From contig CM070903.1 in the NCBI GenBank assembly GCA_036417435.1, positions 94,447,001 through 94,511,000 of the forward strand: a stretch of DNA of 64,000 bases, given 5' to 3'. Both the position numbers and the translations under genes were made by a program. Shown one piece after another: positions 12,930-25,123 of this stretch. The DNA comes from Inia geoffrensis. Taxonomy: Eukaryota; Chordata; Mammalia; Artiodactyla; Iniidae. The notes below the pieces were generated by a model. That model made no database searches. It had not been told where the DNA came from and worked only from the letters and a program-made list of their open reading frames with translations. Each line of letters begins with the position of its first letter. Position 1 is the first letter of the stretch.

Positions 12930-13369
12930 TACTGTATGTGAAATGGATTCTGATCCAATATGTTTAAGACTATCTTCCCTTGCTAACTTTATTTCTTATT
13001 ATGTAATGATGACTAAATCATTACTATATTCTAATATATTTATAATTTTAATAGAACTATGAATCACATATACGCACACCAATTTTAACCTTCGCTAGAA
13101 AACATCCAAATCTACAGGAAATCCTAAGGTAACAAAATGCTACCATTTATAACTTTCAATCCTTTCTGCCTTTACATATTGCTGTATTGACTCATAAGAA
13201 GTACACATGCATCAAAAGAAGTTGAAATCAAAAAAAGGTAAAATAATACACAAAATGGTGAGGGAGTAGTGATTAAAGGTATATAGTATTCTAAGATTTT
13301 ATATTGTTAGAAAGGAAGGTACAGGTATTGTTTAATGTTAGGCACTGTTTTGGCATGAAAAGTCTTTTT
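12930..13369. other. Unassigned sequence
   Basis: No recognisable feature. AT-rich, ends in a T/A-rich stretch at which the next L1 fragment begins. Confidence 0.4.
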
Positions 13370-14530
13370 TTTTAATTTAAGTATAATACTGAAAAATAGA
13401 ATATAAAACATACAAAATAGAACAAAAAATGTCAACAAACATAAGGCAGGAAAAAAGAATGAACAAGCAAAATACCTCCCCACAAAAAAAGTAAAACAAA
13501 AACTAGTAATTATGAAGCATATAAGATAAAAAAGAAGAAATTAAAATGGATCAGTATCCACAATGAATATACATTAAATAAACTCATACGTTTAGATGAA
13601 ATGGAAACTCTTAGAATGCATTAAAAATGACAGTGTATACTGTTTACAAAAATAACTAAAACATAACAGAGAAAGTATAAAAGTAATGAAAAAGAAGAAA
13701 TTAAGCAAATAGAAAGGAAAACTGGTGCAATTATATTGATTTCAGAGAAAATACATTTTGTGACAAAAAGTAATATTAGAGGTAAAATGAGTAATTAATT
13801 ACACAGTGATAAAAAAGAACAGTTCACTAGGAAGACATAATAATATTTCTCCTATATCTTCCCAGGAAAACCAATGAGTGAATTACAAAAAGAAATGAAC
13901 AAAAACAAACATTTAATTTGGCAGTTTTAACCTAGATTTCTTAATATCTGACAGACAAAGCAAACAAAAAAGCTAGGATACAGGATTTGGAAAAGACAAA
14001 TAATGATATCTAATGGACAAGTACAAGACTCTAGCGAGACCAACCAGTGAATTAACATTATTTCAAACGCACATAGAAGATCTACAAATATTGATCACAC
14101 AAAAAAGCTTAACAAAGACCAAAGGAATGATATACAAACCACATTGCAACAAAATAACAAATATTTAACCCCTCCATATCATGGTTTGAAACTTTATAAA
14201 TATACTTTTAATTCATGGGTCAAAGAAGATACCACAAAAGTAGTTAGTATATATATAGATCTGAAATGGTAATGAGACACTACATGCTTTCTGGGATACA
14301 CCTACAACAGTACTTAGAGGAATATTCATAATCTTAAAGGCATATATTGGAAAAGAAGAAATTAAAAAAGAACAAGGTAGAAGTCTAACTTAAGACATTA
14401 GAAATTTTTTTTTAAATTTGAAATCATTAAAAGGAAATTCTATTTGAACAAAAATTAATGACATATACAGATTAGTTAGAATAAATCAGGCAAAAGTTCA
14501 TTATGTGAAAAGAAACTGAGAAAACAGAAA
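13370..14530 (+). mobile_element. Ancient L1M LINE, sense, ORF2 N-terminal part
   Basis: The best landmark is at 14203-14400: attcatgggtcaaagaagat, acaacagtacttagaggaat, cttaaaggcatatattggaa and aagaagaaattaaa follow the L1 ORF2 linker between endonuclease and RT (..FVKKEIRK.., ..AVLRGKFIA.., ..KEERSQI..). Upstream, gatttcagagaaaatacatt and ggcagttttaacctagattt fit the endonuclease part. No open frame survives. Probably the same insertion as 15930-17130, split by later sequence. Confidence 0.65.
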
Positions 14531-14845
14531 CTCCAAAACTGAAGAGGACTGTTTTGCTCAGGTATGCATCTTGAGCAGGAGACAGCCATCCACGAGTGTG
14601 GGAGGATAAAATAGTAAAGAACAACTAGCATTATACTCTTGCTTCCTTCCTGCCATTGCCTTGAGCCAAATAATGCCTGTTCTAAGAGCTGCAGTGACTC
14701 AGAGCTCTTCTTCAGTATCTAAGAAGTATATCAGTGTGGTACAGAGCCACGTGTATGTGGAGGGATAAAAAATAGGATTACTAAAGAGCCTTAGGAAGTC
14801 TTCTCCACAACTTTTGCTCCAAATCCCTGGACATATAATTACAAT
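14531..14845. other. Unassigned sequence, slightly GC-richer
   Basis: Contains a tgcatcttgagcaggagaca segment and a pyrimidine-rich block; no family recognised. Confidence 0.35.
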
Positions 14846-15625
14846 CTAAGGTTCTTAGCTTTTGTGTGCCATGAGCCCCTTTGACAGTCTGTTGAAACCT
14901 ATAAACTTCATCTCAAAATATCCATAAATATAGCATTACAAAGAAATTAAAATTCAACCATCAAAATATTTTTTTAAATTTATGACATAGCATTGTGTGT
15001 GCTTTTTCTTAAAAAATAAAGCATTAACTATGATAGCTACAAGACTAGTTCTTATTGTAATTTCAAAATAATAAGCAGGAATAATACTTGATATATCTCT
15101 AACTATAAGGGGCATGAAAACATCTGTGATACGTACTGTGATAATGTCTACACTGCTGTATGTTTATTTCTTGTTGTTATTGTTGTTACCCAGTAACTTG
15201 AATATTGTTTAATGTGTTGTAAGACATTATAGAGTTTATCTCAAGCTGTTAAAAATGGTAATGTACAAATGTAAATAGACACATCTATAATATGGGTAAT
15301 TTTTGTTTCACCTATAATAGATGTTTATAAAAACAAGTGATGGGGCAATTGGTCTTTTTGCTTCTTTTTTTTTTTTTCATTTCTTTTTTTTTTGGCTTTC
15401 ACAGGTTGCACTATTGAAAAACTAAGATTGTATAAACCTGGTCAAAAGTTTCAATATACCACAATCTTGTAGGTGTCAAATAAAAAGTTATCATACTAAC
15501 CAAAAAAAAAAAAAAGAAAGAAATGCTAAAATTCAGTTAGATAATAGTTACTGTCTTTCAAAGAGCCTTAAATAAAAATGTGATTTTGTTTCATATATTC
15601 ATGGGCCCCCTGATCCGATGTTTTC
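14846..15625. mobile_element. hAT-like medium-reiterated repeat, two halves around a T-rich/A-rich block
   Basis: Left end about 14849: aggttcttagcttttgtgtg followed by ccatgagcccctttgacagt; right end about 15598-15620: tcatgggccccctgatccga. These look like a decayed terminal inverted pair (a 'ggttcttaac ... ccatggacccc' type end). Inside, 15355-15400 is T-rich and 15501-15515 is A-rich, suggesting a small retroposed insertion between them. The interior resembles the fragment at 1-215. Family name uncertain. Confidence 0.45.
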
Positions 15626-15929
15626 CCCTAATGCTACTTCTCCTGAGGGTCAAAGAGGGAGGCCCTGACCTGAGGATTTGTTCTGTGACACAAGAGAGAC
15701 TTTTTATGATTTTGCACTGTTTGGGCATCACTCCAGTCCCTATGGTTCATCCACTACCCCTCACTCCCTGGCTCACTGGGGCTAACAGGGGCTATCATCT
15801 AAGCCTTACCCATAAGGATCATCTGACAGAGTAGGCAACACTCCCAAGGGGAAAGAAATGGGGGAAACGGGAGGGGGGAGAAGAAAAGAGTGACCTCCCT
15901 GACCACTCTACCTATAATAGCTCCAAGAG
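15626..15929. other. Unassigned GC-richer stretch ending in an L2-like fragment
   Basis: Less AT-rich than its surroundings. acctccctgaccactctacc at 15882-15901 followed by ataatagctcc resembles the sense L2 3' region. The 84-codon plus ORF at 15580-15834 lies mostly here and shows no recognisable domain. Confidence 0.35.
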
Positions 15930-17130
15930 AAATATTAAAAATCAATAGAGCTCATCTAAAGTACCAAGGGATTTACAAATTTTTTAATTGAAATTCCTAT
16001 GTGATATTTTGAGGAAATAGAAAAATGTTCCTATAATTCACATAGAAAGGAAAACCTATATCCAGGAAATTTTTGATAGTGTATTGGTGGTATGGAGATG
16101 GAGGGGATAGTGGTTAGGAATATAAATGATTACCAAAACCAAAGACAAAGGTAGATCCATACTGGGGAAAAAAATCAATTATATTAAAACATTTGTATTG
16201 CATAATAAATCAGTAATTTCAAAAGTACTTTAGTAAGAAATGTGAGCTCCTCCTCACACCTTATGTAAAAGAGAAATTGAGGAATATTAAAGTTTAATTG
16301 TAAAAAAAATGAAAATATAAAAACACTAGAAATATACATAGATTAGCATAACATAAGAGTGATGAAGATGTTTCCGTATGTGCCATCACAATTGAAAATA
16401 ACACATAAAGGGCCACTTTATTTGATTACATACAAGGGAAATATCAAAAACTACTACAAACAAAATTGGAAGACCAATGACAATTTAGGGAGAGTGGAGA
16501 GGGTCTGGAAAACAAAGTCTCTATGTGTAAATTAATAAGAAAGAGATAAATAATAAAAGATATCAGCAATTCATAAAAGACATAAAAATGACTAACAAAA
16601 GTGTTTCATCTTATTAATATCATAGAAATGAAAATTAAAGTACAAATGAAATGTAATTTTGTCACTTATCAAAGTGCCAAAGATTTTTTTAAGTGAAAAT
16701 ATTCATGCTAATTAGGGTGTGATGAGATGGGTATTTTCACACTCTGCTGGTGAGAATGTAAACTGGCATAATAATATTCCTGGAGAGCAAGTTGGGAGTG
16801 TCTTTCAAACAGCCTTAAAAACCACATATTTTAACTAAGCAATTCAACATCTAAGTAAGTACCTTTACAAATTTTTCAAAATGCATAACAATGATCATCA
16901 CATTATTTAAGTAAATAAAATACTGGATCCACAAAGTATCCAACAGTAGAAGACATTTAATATATCACGATACACCCATATGAAAATGTCATATCCAAAA
17001 ACATACTTAATTAAGAATATGTATAAATTTAGGAAAATATATGGTCCCCATCAAATGTTGAATGAAAAAGGCAAAATACAGAAATTTATTTAAAATTTGA
17101 TCCAAATTTTATAAAACAAAAAAATTAATA
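15930..17130 (+). mobile_element. Ancient L1M LINE, sense, 3' part of ORF2 and 3' UTR
   Basis: Landmarks in order: aaagacaaaggtagatccat, tcctcctcacaccttatgta, gattacatacaagggaaata, ttcataaaagacataaaaatg, a ctctgctggtgagaatgtaa block (..LLVGM..), atattcctggagagcaagtt, a tttaactaagcaattcaac block (..PAIPLLG..), gtacacccatatgaaaatgt-like and the gttgaatgaaaaaggcaaaa 3' UTR motif. Fully decayed. Confidence 0.75.
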
Positions 17131-17394
17131 TCTTACTAAGAAGGCCAGTATAGACCAAATTGTTTAACAGTTATTAGCTCTGCATGAGAGTTTATGTGTA
17201 ATATTCAGTTTTTATTATTTTTTCCATGATGATTCATATTACTTTATAGTCAGAAAAATAATGTTATTTTAAAATAGTAGGTAGTTACTACAAATATTTC
17301 TGTAGTTGTTATGAATCATTACTGGAAAATAATAACTCTGGAAAAAAATTAAATTCTGTATATAAAACCTCTCTAAAATAGCAAATATTTAAAG
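17131..17394. other. Unassigned AT-rich sequence
   Basis: Possibly the last part of the L1M 3' UTR (tttttattattttttccatg); no clear signal. Confidence 0.35.
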
Positions 17395-17625
17395 CATAAT
17401 CACCGTATCATTGGGAACATGGACTCCAGACCCAGACTGCCTTGGTTTGAACACCAGCGTTTTCTGTCTTAATTTCCTCATCTAAGAAATCAGAATACTA
17501 CCACTAGACTAATAATAATAACATGAATATCTACCTCCAGGCATGTTTGTGAAGATTTCCATGAGTTAATATATGTGAAGTATTTATAACAGTGCCTGCC
17601 ACAAAAAGTACAGTATAAGGGTTTG
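17395..17625 (+). repeat. MIR SINE, sense
   Basis: aacatggactccagacccag, actgccttggtttgaacacc, cttaatttcctcatctaaga and ttataacagtgcctgccaca follow the complete MIR order from head to tail. Confidence 0.85.
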
Positions 17626-17629
17626 TGTA

Positions 17630-17670
17630 CATATACACACACGCACGTGCGCACACAGGCTCACGCACGT

Positions 17671-17701
<31 letters not shown>

Positions 17702-17702
17702 T
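17630..17702. repeat. (CA)n microsatellite with cgtgcg interruptions
   Basis: cacgcacgtgcgcacaca occurs twice before a clean run of about 14 CA units at 17673-17701. Confidence 0.9.
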
Positions 17703-18414
17703 GCTCATTGTGCTCCTGAAACACTAATTACCTAATATGTAATTGATCTTATTTTACTTCTCTTGTGATGAACAAATGAACTAAACTGTTTGGAGTTTTG
17801 CTGTAGTCAAGGTAGTTTCAAAGGTTCTGTAGTTACTAAATTCAAGTAACATTTGAATGAGCTTAAGAAAGAGCTTAAAGACCAAGATAAGGGATTGACT
17901 AATTAAGCTGAATAATTAAAAAGCAAGAACTATCACCTAGCCAAATTATCCAGAGATTTCCTATTGACAAATTAGAAAATTTACTACATTTACTACCAAT
18001 TTAATCAGACTAAATCCTGTTGATGTCCTTGATTGGGTAATTATGTAATGAGATATGGAAAGTAACTGCTATAAATCTTAGTATCTGTCCAGACCTCATG
18101 AGTAACATCTTGGACCTATTCTTCTTATATTCTACATTGGTTTATTCAAATCTGAGTGCACACGTGCAGAGCATCACCAATACAACAGGTTCAGTTTTTA
18201 AATATGTCAAGACCAGAGAAAGAAAAGTGAACTTTGGTTTCTTTTTGACATTTTCTGTTCAGTGAAAGTTAAATATTCATTTCAAGTGGAAACCCATTAT
18301 TCATTTCTTTTCCAAGAAGCAAGTCATGCATTGTCTCCTATCACTTTAACGTCATTCATCTGATTTTGAGTCTGCAAATCCATAATGCAATATTCAGTTT
18401 GTGGCCAGCCCTGA
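17703..18414. other. Unassigned sequence
   Basis: No gene or repeat recognised in about 700 bases. Confidence 0.4.
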
Positions 18415-18560
18415 GATCCACATGCTTTGCACATTTCATTTGTAAAAAATGAAAAAAAGAAAATAATAGAAGGTCAGAGGAGTTGCCTAAACTCACACAA
18501 ACAATATGTGACAGCACTAGAATATACTCCAATCCCTCTGAACCAAATCTAGTAACTTTT
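18415..18560 (-). repeat. MIR SINE fragment, antisense
   Basis: catttgtaaaaaatgaaaaa, aaggtcagaggagttgccta, aactcacacaaacaatatgt and gacagcactagaat match the reversed MIR core (cattttacagatgaggaaac .. ttgcccaaggtcacacagct .. gtggcagagc). Confidence 0.6.
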
Positions 18561-18889
18561 CAACTGTCTTATATAAGAAACATCCTACAACTTGTCCATC
18601 GCTTTACATATTCAGGTCAGGTTCCTTTCTAGGTCTCTTCAATGACAGTTGCAAACCTCCATCACTGTCCACAACCAAGTCCCTGACGCCAATACTTCTC
18701 ACTTTTATAACATCTTTCTACTTTACACGCACACACACACACAAAAGATAAAAATGATTGTGTGTTTACTCCCTCAATCTTAAGCCCTTTCTCAAATCAT
18801 ATCAAATTTTCTTCTCTGTTGAATACTGCTGATTTTTCTTCCCTGTCCCACACAATTTTGACGGTTCCTCCCACATCCCATTCCCATCT
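18561..18889. other. Unassigned sequence with a short (CA)n
   Basis: (CA)n at 18727-18743. The remainder is pyrimidine-rich; it could be decayed L2 in sense but I cannot show it. Confidence 0.35.
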
Positions 18890-19245
18890 CCTGTGGTCTT
18901 GGCTAGGCTGTCAACAATGTTCCCCACCCCCACCTTCGTCTGTAATCTGGGGCAGGCACATGGCCAGGAAAAGTCAAGCAGAGAACTCCTCTGGACTGAT
19001 ATATCAACACTGAGAGTAGAAGAATCTTTTCCCCAGAGGCTGCTAAAATGGGAGGAGTGGAATCTGGACCTCTCAGAGACCACCAAACTAATGACACAAA
19101 GAAAGCCTGTGTACAGAATTAAACCATAAAGGACCATGACTGGCACAGCTGCAATGACTTTGATCCTTTGGATCTAGCTTTATGGAAGCCAGTTCCAGCC
19201 CTGAGTTACACAAAAAATGACAACCAATAAATTCCCTTGTTTGTG
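18890..19245 (+). repeat. Possible old LTR or DNA-transposon repeat, unclassified
   Basis: The right end (gaagccagttccagccctga .. caaccaataaattcccttg) resembles the AATAAA-bearing 3' part of an old dispersed mammalian repeat. The ORFs at 18802-19146 (minus) and 18893-19129 (plus) overlap each other within it and have no domain signature. Family not identified. Confidence 0.3.
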
Positions 19246-19499
19246 ATATTTTGGGTGGGTATTTTAAAATATGTATCAGTTCCATTTCCTCCCTCTTCCC
19301 CTCCCTCTCTGCCTCCCTCCTTTATTTTCTTACTTCCTTCATCCTCACTCTTACCCAAGGATTCCTTCCATCATTTCATGAACTTTGCTTCACCAACTCA
19401 TTCCATCACAGCCTTCATTTTCTATGTCTTCAGATCATGGCTTTCTATTAAGTATTTTTTCCATTGCATGTAAAGTCTTTTTTCATATAACAAACAAAC
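19246..19499. other. Pyrimidine-rich stretch
   Basis: CT-rich at about 19285-19350; the rest is unassigned and may be the start of the following L2. Confidence 0.4.
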
Positions 19500-20615
19500 A
19501 CAGACAGCTTCCTTGGCATATCCTGCTTTATTTACCTCCTTCTCATTCTACTTTCTTTCACAATTAAGCTTCTTGAAAGAAAAGTCTTTACTTGTTTCAT
19601 CCACTTCCTCAACAGGTTTTAACCCTATTTACTCCATTGAAATGCAATATGCAACAGTTAAAATTGATATAACTGTTTTCCAAATCCAAGTTTCACTTTT
19701 CTGTCCTTGTTTTACTTGGCCAATCTCCAACACATGATGTTGTTGATTACTAACTCCTTGAAACTTACTCTTCCTTTGGCTTCCATGCTTCCATTCTCGT
19801 TGCTTTTCCTCTCTCATTATTCAATCTCAGGTCCCTACAGAGGCTCCACTTCCATGACCATCCCTTAAAATTTATTATTTTTTAGAGTTTAATTCTTGGC
19901 TTCATCTCACTTTCCATGGCTTCACCTACCACCTATATGTAAATGGCAGCCATGTCCACATTTCTAGTCCAGATCTCCGTTCTGAATTCTGAGCAACATA
20001 TACAACTGGCTGCCAATGCTCATTCCATTTAGATATTACAGATACCTCAACCTCAACATATCAAAATATGAATTTGTCTCTCCCCTGTTCTTCCTCCTCC
20101 CTTCCTTATGTTGGTCAATGTCACCACCATCCATTCAATTGCTCCCACAATGACCCTGGTTCAAGTTAACAGCTTAGATTCCTCCCTTTCTCCAACTCAT
20201 AAGCAATCTATAATCAGTACTTATGGATGCTACATTTTACATGCAGATAAACAAATTTTCTACCTCTTCTAGCATACTGAAATATTCTATTACTGGTCTC
20301 TGTATCTCTGGTACAACCCCATCCATTCACACTCCATAGAGATGTCAGAATGGCCCTTCAAAATACAACTTTAATGTTTCACTCCACTTTAATGATGAAT
20401 AAGGCACAGATTCTTTATGTTAGCACACAAGGACCTTTCATCTCCAGGTCCTTCTTATTTCTTCATTCCATCTTAACCACCTATGACATCTACTTATTAT
20501 ACAGTTCCCTACATGCTCCATATTCTCTTATGCCTCTAGGGCTCTGCCCATCCTGTTTATTTTTCCTGGAACACCCACTCCATTGTGAAGCAGGCTCACA
20601 TACACCAAAAAGAAA
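19500..20615 (+). mobile_element. LINE L2, sense, RT domain part
   Basis: Ordered L2 landmarks: attaagcttcttgaaagaaa, ctatttactccattgaaatg, ccatggcttcacctaccacc, tccagatctccgttctgaat, caactggctgccaatgctca, cctcaacctcaacatatcaa, gtcaccaccatccattcaat, cagcttagattcctcccttt, agaatggcccttcaaaatac and ctctgcccatcctgtttatt. These correspond to the L2 RT through its 3' coding end. All frames are interrupted. Confidence 0.85.
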
Positions 20616-21368
20616 CACCCATTTTTAGAGCAATTTTCAAAGAGTTGATAAATAGATTTAAATTATGTATGCAGTTATCTTGCCTAATGGTTTAACTCCT
20701 AAAAGCTACAATATTAAGATTATCCAAATCTTTCTTCCACATACAGGTTAAGAGAAGAAAAATCATTTTTATATAGCTTACTATAAAATTTTGACTTTTT
20801 GCTAATACCTGGCTGGAAACCTATCTTCAACTTACAGCGTTACTACTGTCTCTAGAGGACGAAGTCCCTGCTCAGGCTATGCTCTGCTGGTCAAAGGGAG
20901 ACATCAGCTTGCTTCTGAATTGAATTATGTCTTTCTGCCAATGGGGTTTTTGTTCTCTTCTTGGCCTTCTCCTTAGGTAATTCTCCAGCTTATCTCACTC
21001 TACTCTCAAGTAATCAATATTTATGAGACACTGGAGGCAGAGAACTACAGTCATAAAATATCATAACACCATGGCGACTTCTCTAATTTCTCACAGTAGA
21101 AAAGGACTCCCTTCCTTCCTTTCACCCCATTAGCTGTACTGGGTGCCAATTCTTTTAAAGCACAATGCTTCTTTCGTTAATAAATGAATCCAATTAACTG
21201 ATTTCCAACAAGCAGATGGACTCTTTTAGAAACTGTTCCAGATGCAAAGATTAAAGTATTTACATCACCTTCAAATTTTATAAATCTTGCTAAGAGTAAT
21301 GTGTTTAGTCAGAAAAGATGAAACATACACTTGAAGAATGATTAGTAATAATTCTTCACTAAGCAAAT
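20616..21368. other. Unassigned sequence
   Basis: No gene or repeat recognised. Confidence 0.4.
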
Positions 21369-21369
21369 C

Positions 21370-21510
21370 AATCATTCACTGATGCATGCTACAAATATTT
21401 ATTAGATCCCCACTACATATCAATCATCACGTAAGGATTTGGGAATTCAATGGTGGACAAGATATAGTGCTTGCTCCCCAAAATATAGTATTAATATTTA
21501 GCCAGACTTG
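21370..21510 (-). mobile_element. LINE L2 3' end, antisense
   Basis: ctacaaatatttattagatc, ccccactacatatcaatcat, ttcaatggtggacaagatat and agtgcttgctccccaaa follow the reversed L2 terminus (aatatttattgagcgcctac .. cagtgaacaagacaga .. gtccctgccctcatgg). Confidence 0.7.
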
Positions 21511-22016
21511 TAAGCAAAAAATAGCATATCATATGAGATGTTTTGCTTTTGATCAGCTGATTGCAATTCATGTATTTTGTTGGAAATTTGGAAAAAAAAA
21601 TAATAAACAATGCTACATATTTATTTAAACGTCAGGTAAGAGAGCTGAGTAATCAAACACTAAGCAATAAATACACATGTATGGAGGGATGCATGCAAGT
21701 ATGTATATATACAAATGCATACACACAGAAATTACAGTTATTTCATAAGGCTTTTTATTAATTAATCAGAAAACAGAATGATTTAAGAAAAAGTTTAAAC
21801 CATTATAAACATGTAACTTTTTACATATAGAAATAGCATTAACTACACTAAAAAGTTATCACAGTAATATTACTTTTGCAACTATATTCTATTTTTCACA
21901 AATATTAGTAATTATAGAGGTGTGACTTGAAAGTCTAAGTTAATTACTAAAAAATAAAGTATCATTATTATTTGTTCATTTTTGGAAAACTTACTAGGGT
22001 GTAACATTATTTCAGT
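21511..22016. other. Unassigned AT-rich sequence
   Basis: Empty target DNA to the left of the full-length L1; nothing recognised. Confidence 0.4.
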
Positions 22017-22029
22017 AAATTTCATTCTG
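22017..22029. repeat. Left target-site duplication of the full-length L1
   Basis: aaatttcattctg, identical to 29289-29301 on the far side of the element's poly-A tail. Confidence 0.9.
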
Positions 22030-24197
22030 GGAGACCCTCAAGATGGCAGAGGAGTAAGATGTGGAGATCACCATCCTCCCCACAAATACATACATCTACA
22101 CGTGGAACAACTCCTACAGAACACCTGCTGAACGCTGGAAGAAGACCTCAGACCTCTCAAAAGGCAAGAAACTCCCACGTACCTGGGTAGGGCAAAAGAA
22201 AAAAGAATAAACAGAGACAAAAGAATAGGGATGGGACCTGCACCAGTGGGAGGGAGCAGTGAAGGAGGAAAGGTTTCCACACACCAGGAAGCCCCTTCGC
22301 AGGCAGAGACTGCAGGTGGCAGAGGGGGAAAGCTTCGGAGCCACAGAGGAGAGCGCAGCAACAGGGGTGCGGAGGGCAAAGCAGAGAGATTCCCGCACTG
22401 AGGATGGGTGCAGACCAGCACTCACCAGCCCAAGAGGCTTGTCTGCTCACCCCCCGGGGGTGGGTGGGGGTTGGGAGCTGAGGCTCCAGCTTTGGAGGTC
22501 AGATCCCAGGGAGAGGACTGGGGTTGGCTGCGTAGACACAGCCTGAAGGGGTTAGTGCACCACAGCTAGCCGGGAGGGAGTCCCGGAAAAAGTCTGGAGC
22601 TGCTGAAGAGACAAGAGACTTTTTCTACCCTCTTTGTTTCCTGGTGCGTGAGGAGAGGGGATTAAGAGCGCCGCTTGAAGGAGCTCCAGAGACGGGCGCG
22701 AGCCGCGGCTAAAAGCGCGGACCCCAGAGACGGGCATGAGAAGCTAAGGCTGCTGCTGCCGCCACCAAGAAGCCTGTGTGCGGGCACAGGTCACTATCCA
22801 CACCTCCCTTCCGGGGAGCCTGTGCAGCCCGCCACTGCCAGGATCCCGTGATCCAGAGACAACTTCCCCTGGAGAACACACAGCGCACCTCATGCAGTTG
22901 CAACGTCACGCCAGCCTCTGCCGCCGCAGGCTCGCCCCGCATCCGTACCCCTCCCTCCCCCCGGCCTGAGTGAGCCAGAGCCCCCGAATCAGCGGCTCCT
23001 TTAACCCGTTCCTGTCTGAGCGAAGAACAGATGCCCTCAGGCGGCCTACACGCAGAGGCGGGGCCAAACCCAAAGCTGATTCCCGGAAGCTGTGCGAACA
23101 AAGAAGAGAAAGGGAAATCTCTCTCTCCCAGCAGCCTCAGAGCAGCGGATTAAATCTCCACAACCTGATGTACCCTGCATCTGTGAAATACATGAATAGA
23201 CAACAAATCATCCCAAAATTGAGACAGTGGACTTTGGGAGCAACTGTAGACTTGGGGTTTGCTGTATGCAACTGGCTGGTTTCTGGTTTTATGTTTATCT
23301 TAGTTTAGTATTTAGAGTTTATTATCATTGGTAGATGTGCTTATTAATTTGGCTGCTCTCTTTTTTTTATATATAGATATAGATTTTTTTTTCCTTTTTC
23401 TCTTTTTGTGAGTGTGTATGTGTATGCTTCTTTGGGTGAGTTTGTCTGTATAGCTTTGCTTTTAACATTTGTCCTGGAGTTCAGCCTGTCCGTTTTTTTT
23501 TTTTTTTTTTTTTTTTTAATACTTTTTAGAGCTTGTTATCCTTGGTGGATTTGTGTTTTGGTTTGCTTGCTTGCTTCTTTCTTTCTTTCTTCTTTTTTTT
23601 TTAAATCATGTTTTTCTATATTTACTTTATTTTAAAAACTTTATTTCTTTTTCTTTTCTTTCGTTCATTCTCTCTTTTTTTCTCCCTTTTTTTCTGAGCC
23701 ATGTGGCTGACAGGGTTTTGGTGCTCTGGTTGGGTGTCAGGCCTGTGCTTCTGACGTGGGAGAGCTGAGTTCAGGGCATTGATCCACCAGAGACCTCCCC
23801 ACTCCACATAATATCAAACGGTGAAAGCTCACCCAGATATCTCCATCTCAAAACTAAGACCCAGATCCACTCAACAACCAGCAAGCTACAGTGCTGGACA
23901 CCCTATGCCAAACAACTAGCAAGACAGAAATATAATCCCACCCATTAGCAGAGAGTCTGCCTAAAATCATAATAAGGTCACATACACCCCAAAACTCACC
24001 ACTGGACGCGGTTCTGCCCACCAGAAAGACAAAATCCAGCCTCATGCACCAGGACACAGGCACCAGTCCCCTCCACCAGGAAGCCTACACAACCCATTGA
24101 ACAAACCTTAGCCACTGGGGGCACACACGAAAAACAATGGGAACTATGAACCTGCAGCCTGCAAAAAGGAGATGCCAAACACATTATGTTAAGCAAA
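22030..24197 (+). promoter_or_regulatory. L1 5' UTR with internal promoter region
   Basis: A 2.2-kb leader. A YY1-like motif, caagatggc, sits at 22039-22047, ten bases inside the element, the same place as the YY1 site that positions transcription starts in primate L1. From about 22260 to 23110 the sequence is GC-rich with many CpGs, including ggcgcgagccgcgg. From about 23330 to 23700 it is strongly T-rich on this strand, with a T run at 23493-23517. Overlapping ORFs within it on both strands are by-products of base composition. Promoter function is inferred from the family. Confidence 0.75.
22039..22047 (+). promoter_or_regulatory. YY1-like motif at the L1 5' end
   Basis: caagatggc matches the YY1 core and its position near +10 fits the start-site-setting role known for primate L1. 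Binding is not demonstrated. Confidence 0.6.
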
Positions 24198-25080
24198 ATG
24201 AGAAGACAGAAAAACACACAGCAGACGAAGGAGCAAGGTAAAAACCCACCAGACCAAAAAATGAAAAGGAAATATGCAGTCTACCTGAAAAAGAATTCAG
24301 ACTAATGATAGCAAAGATGATCCAAAATCTTGGAAATAGAATGGAGAAAATACAAGAAACTAGAAGAACTAAAGAGCAAACGAACAATGATAAATAACAT
24401 AAATAAAATTAAAAATTCTCTAGAAGGAATCAATAGCAGAATAACTGAGGCAGAAGAATGGATCAGTGACCTGGAAGATAAAATAGTGGAAATAACTACC
24501 ACAGAGCAGAATAAAGAAAAAACAATGAAAAGAATTGAGGACAGTCTCAGAGACCTCTAGGACAACACTAAATGCACCAACATTCAAATTATAGTGGTCC
24601 CAGAAGAAGAACAGAAAAAGAAAGAGACTGACAAAATATTTAAAGAGATTACAGTTGGAAACTTCCCTAACATGGGAAAGGAAATAATCAAGTCCAGGAA
24701 GCAAAGAGAGTCCCATACAGGATAAATCCAAGGAATACACACCAAGACACATATTAATCAAACTATCAAAAATTAAATACAAAGAAAAAATATTAAAAGC
24801 AGCAAGGTAAAAACAACAAATAACATACAAGGGAATCCCCACAAGATTGACAGCTGATCTTTCGGCGGAAACTCTGCAAGCCAGAAGAGAGTGGCAGGAC
24901 ATGTTTAAAGTGATGAAAGGGAAAAACTTACAACCAAGATTACTCTACCCAGCAAGTATCTCATTCAGATTCAACGGAGAAATTAAAACCTTTAAAGACA
25001 AGCAAAAGTTAAGAGAATTCAGCACCACCAAACCAGATTTACAACAAATGGTAAAAGAACTCTATGCAGGAAACACATGA
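24198..25080 (+). pseudogene. L1 ORF1 remnant (RNA-binding chaperone ORF1p)
   Basis: ORF1p is the trimeric RNA-binding protein that coats L1 RNA in the cytoplasm. The ATG at 24198 opens MRRQKNTQQTKEQ, the usual N-terminus for this L1 lineage, but the frame is lost within about 35 codons by small indels. The coiled coil is readable at 24330-24557 (KKLEELKSKR.. ITEAEEWISDLEDK..), followed by TAG at 24558-24560 where L1 ORF1 has Trp (LRDLW-type motif before the RRM). The RRM (TNIQIIVVPE) and C-terminal domain (TADLSAETLQARREWQ.., LQPRLLYPA.., FSTTKPDLQ) follow, with further frame changes. The normal stop is bypassed, so reading runs to TGA at 25078-25080. Not translatable as ORF1p. Confidence 0.9.
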
Positions 25081-25123
25081 GAAGGAAAACACCTACAAAA
25101 ACAAACCTAAAACAGTTAAGCAA

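Noticed and set aside
15580..15834. 84-codon plus ORF
   Set aside because: Begins inside the hAT-like repeat and runs into unassigned sequence; no domain and no splice or promoter context.
22068..23308. Cluster of 60- to 130-codon ORFs on both strands
   Set aside because: All lie in the GC-rich L1 5' UTR, where stop codons are rare; no shared frame or known domain.
24420..24902. 160-codon minus ORF
   Set aside because: Antisense of L1 ORF1; A-rich sense DNA gives a Phe/Leu/Ser-rich reverse frame.
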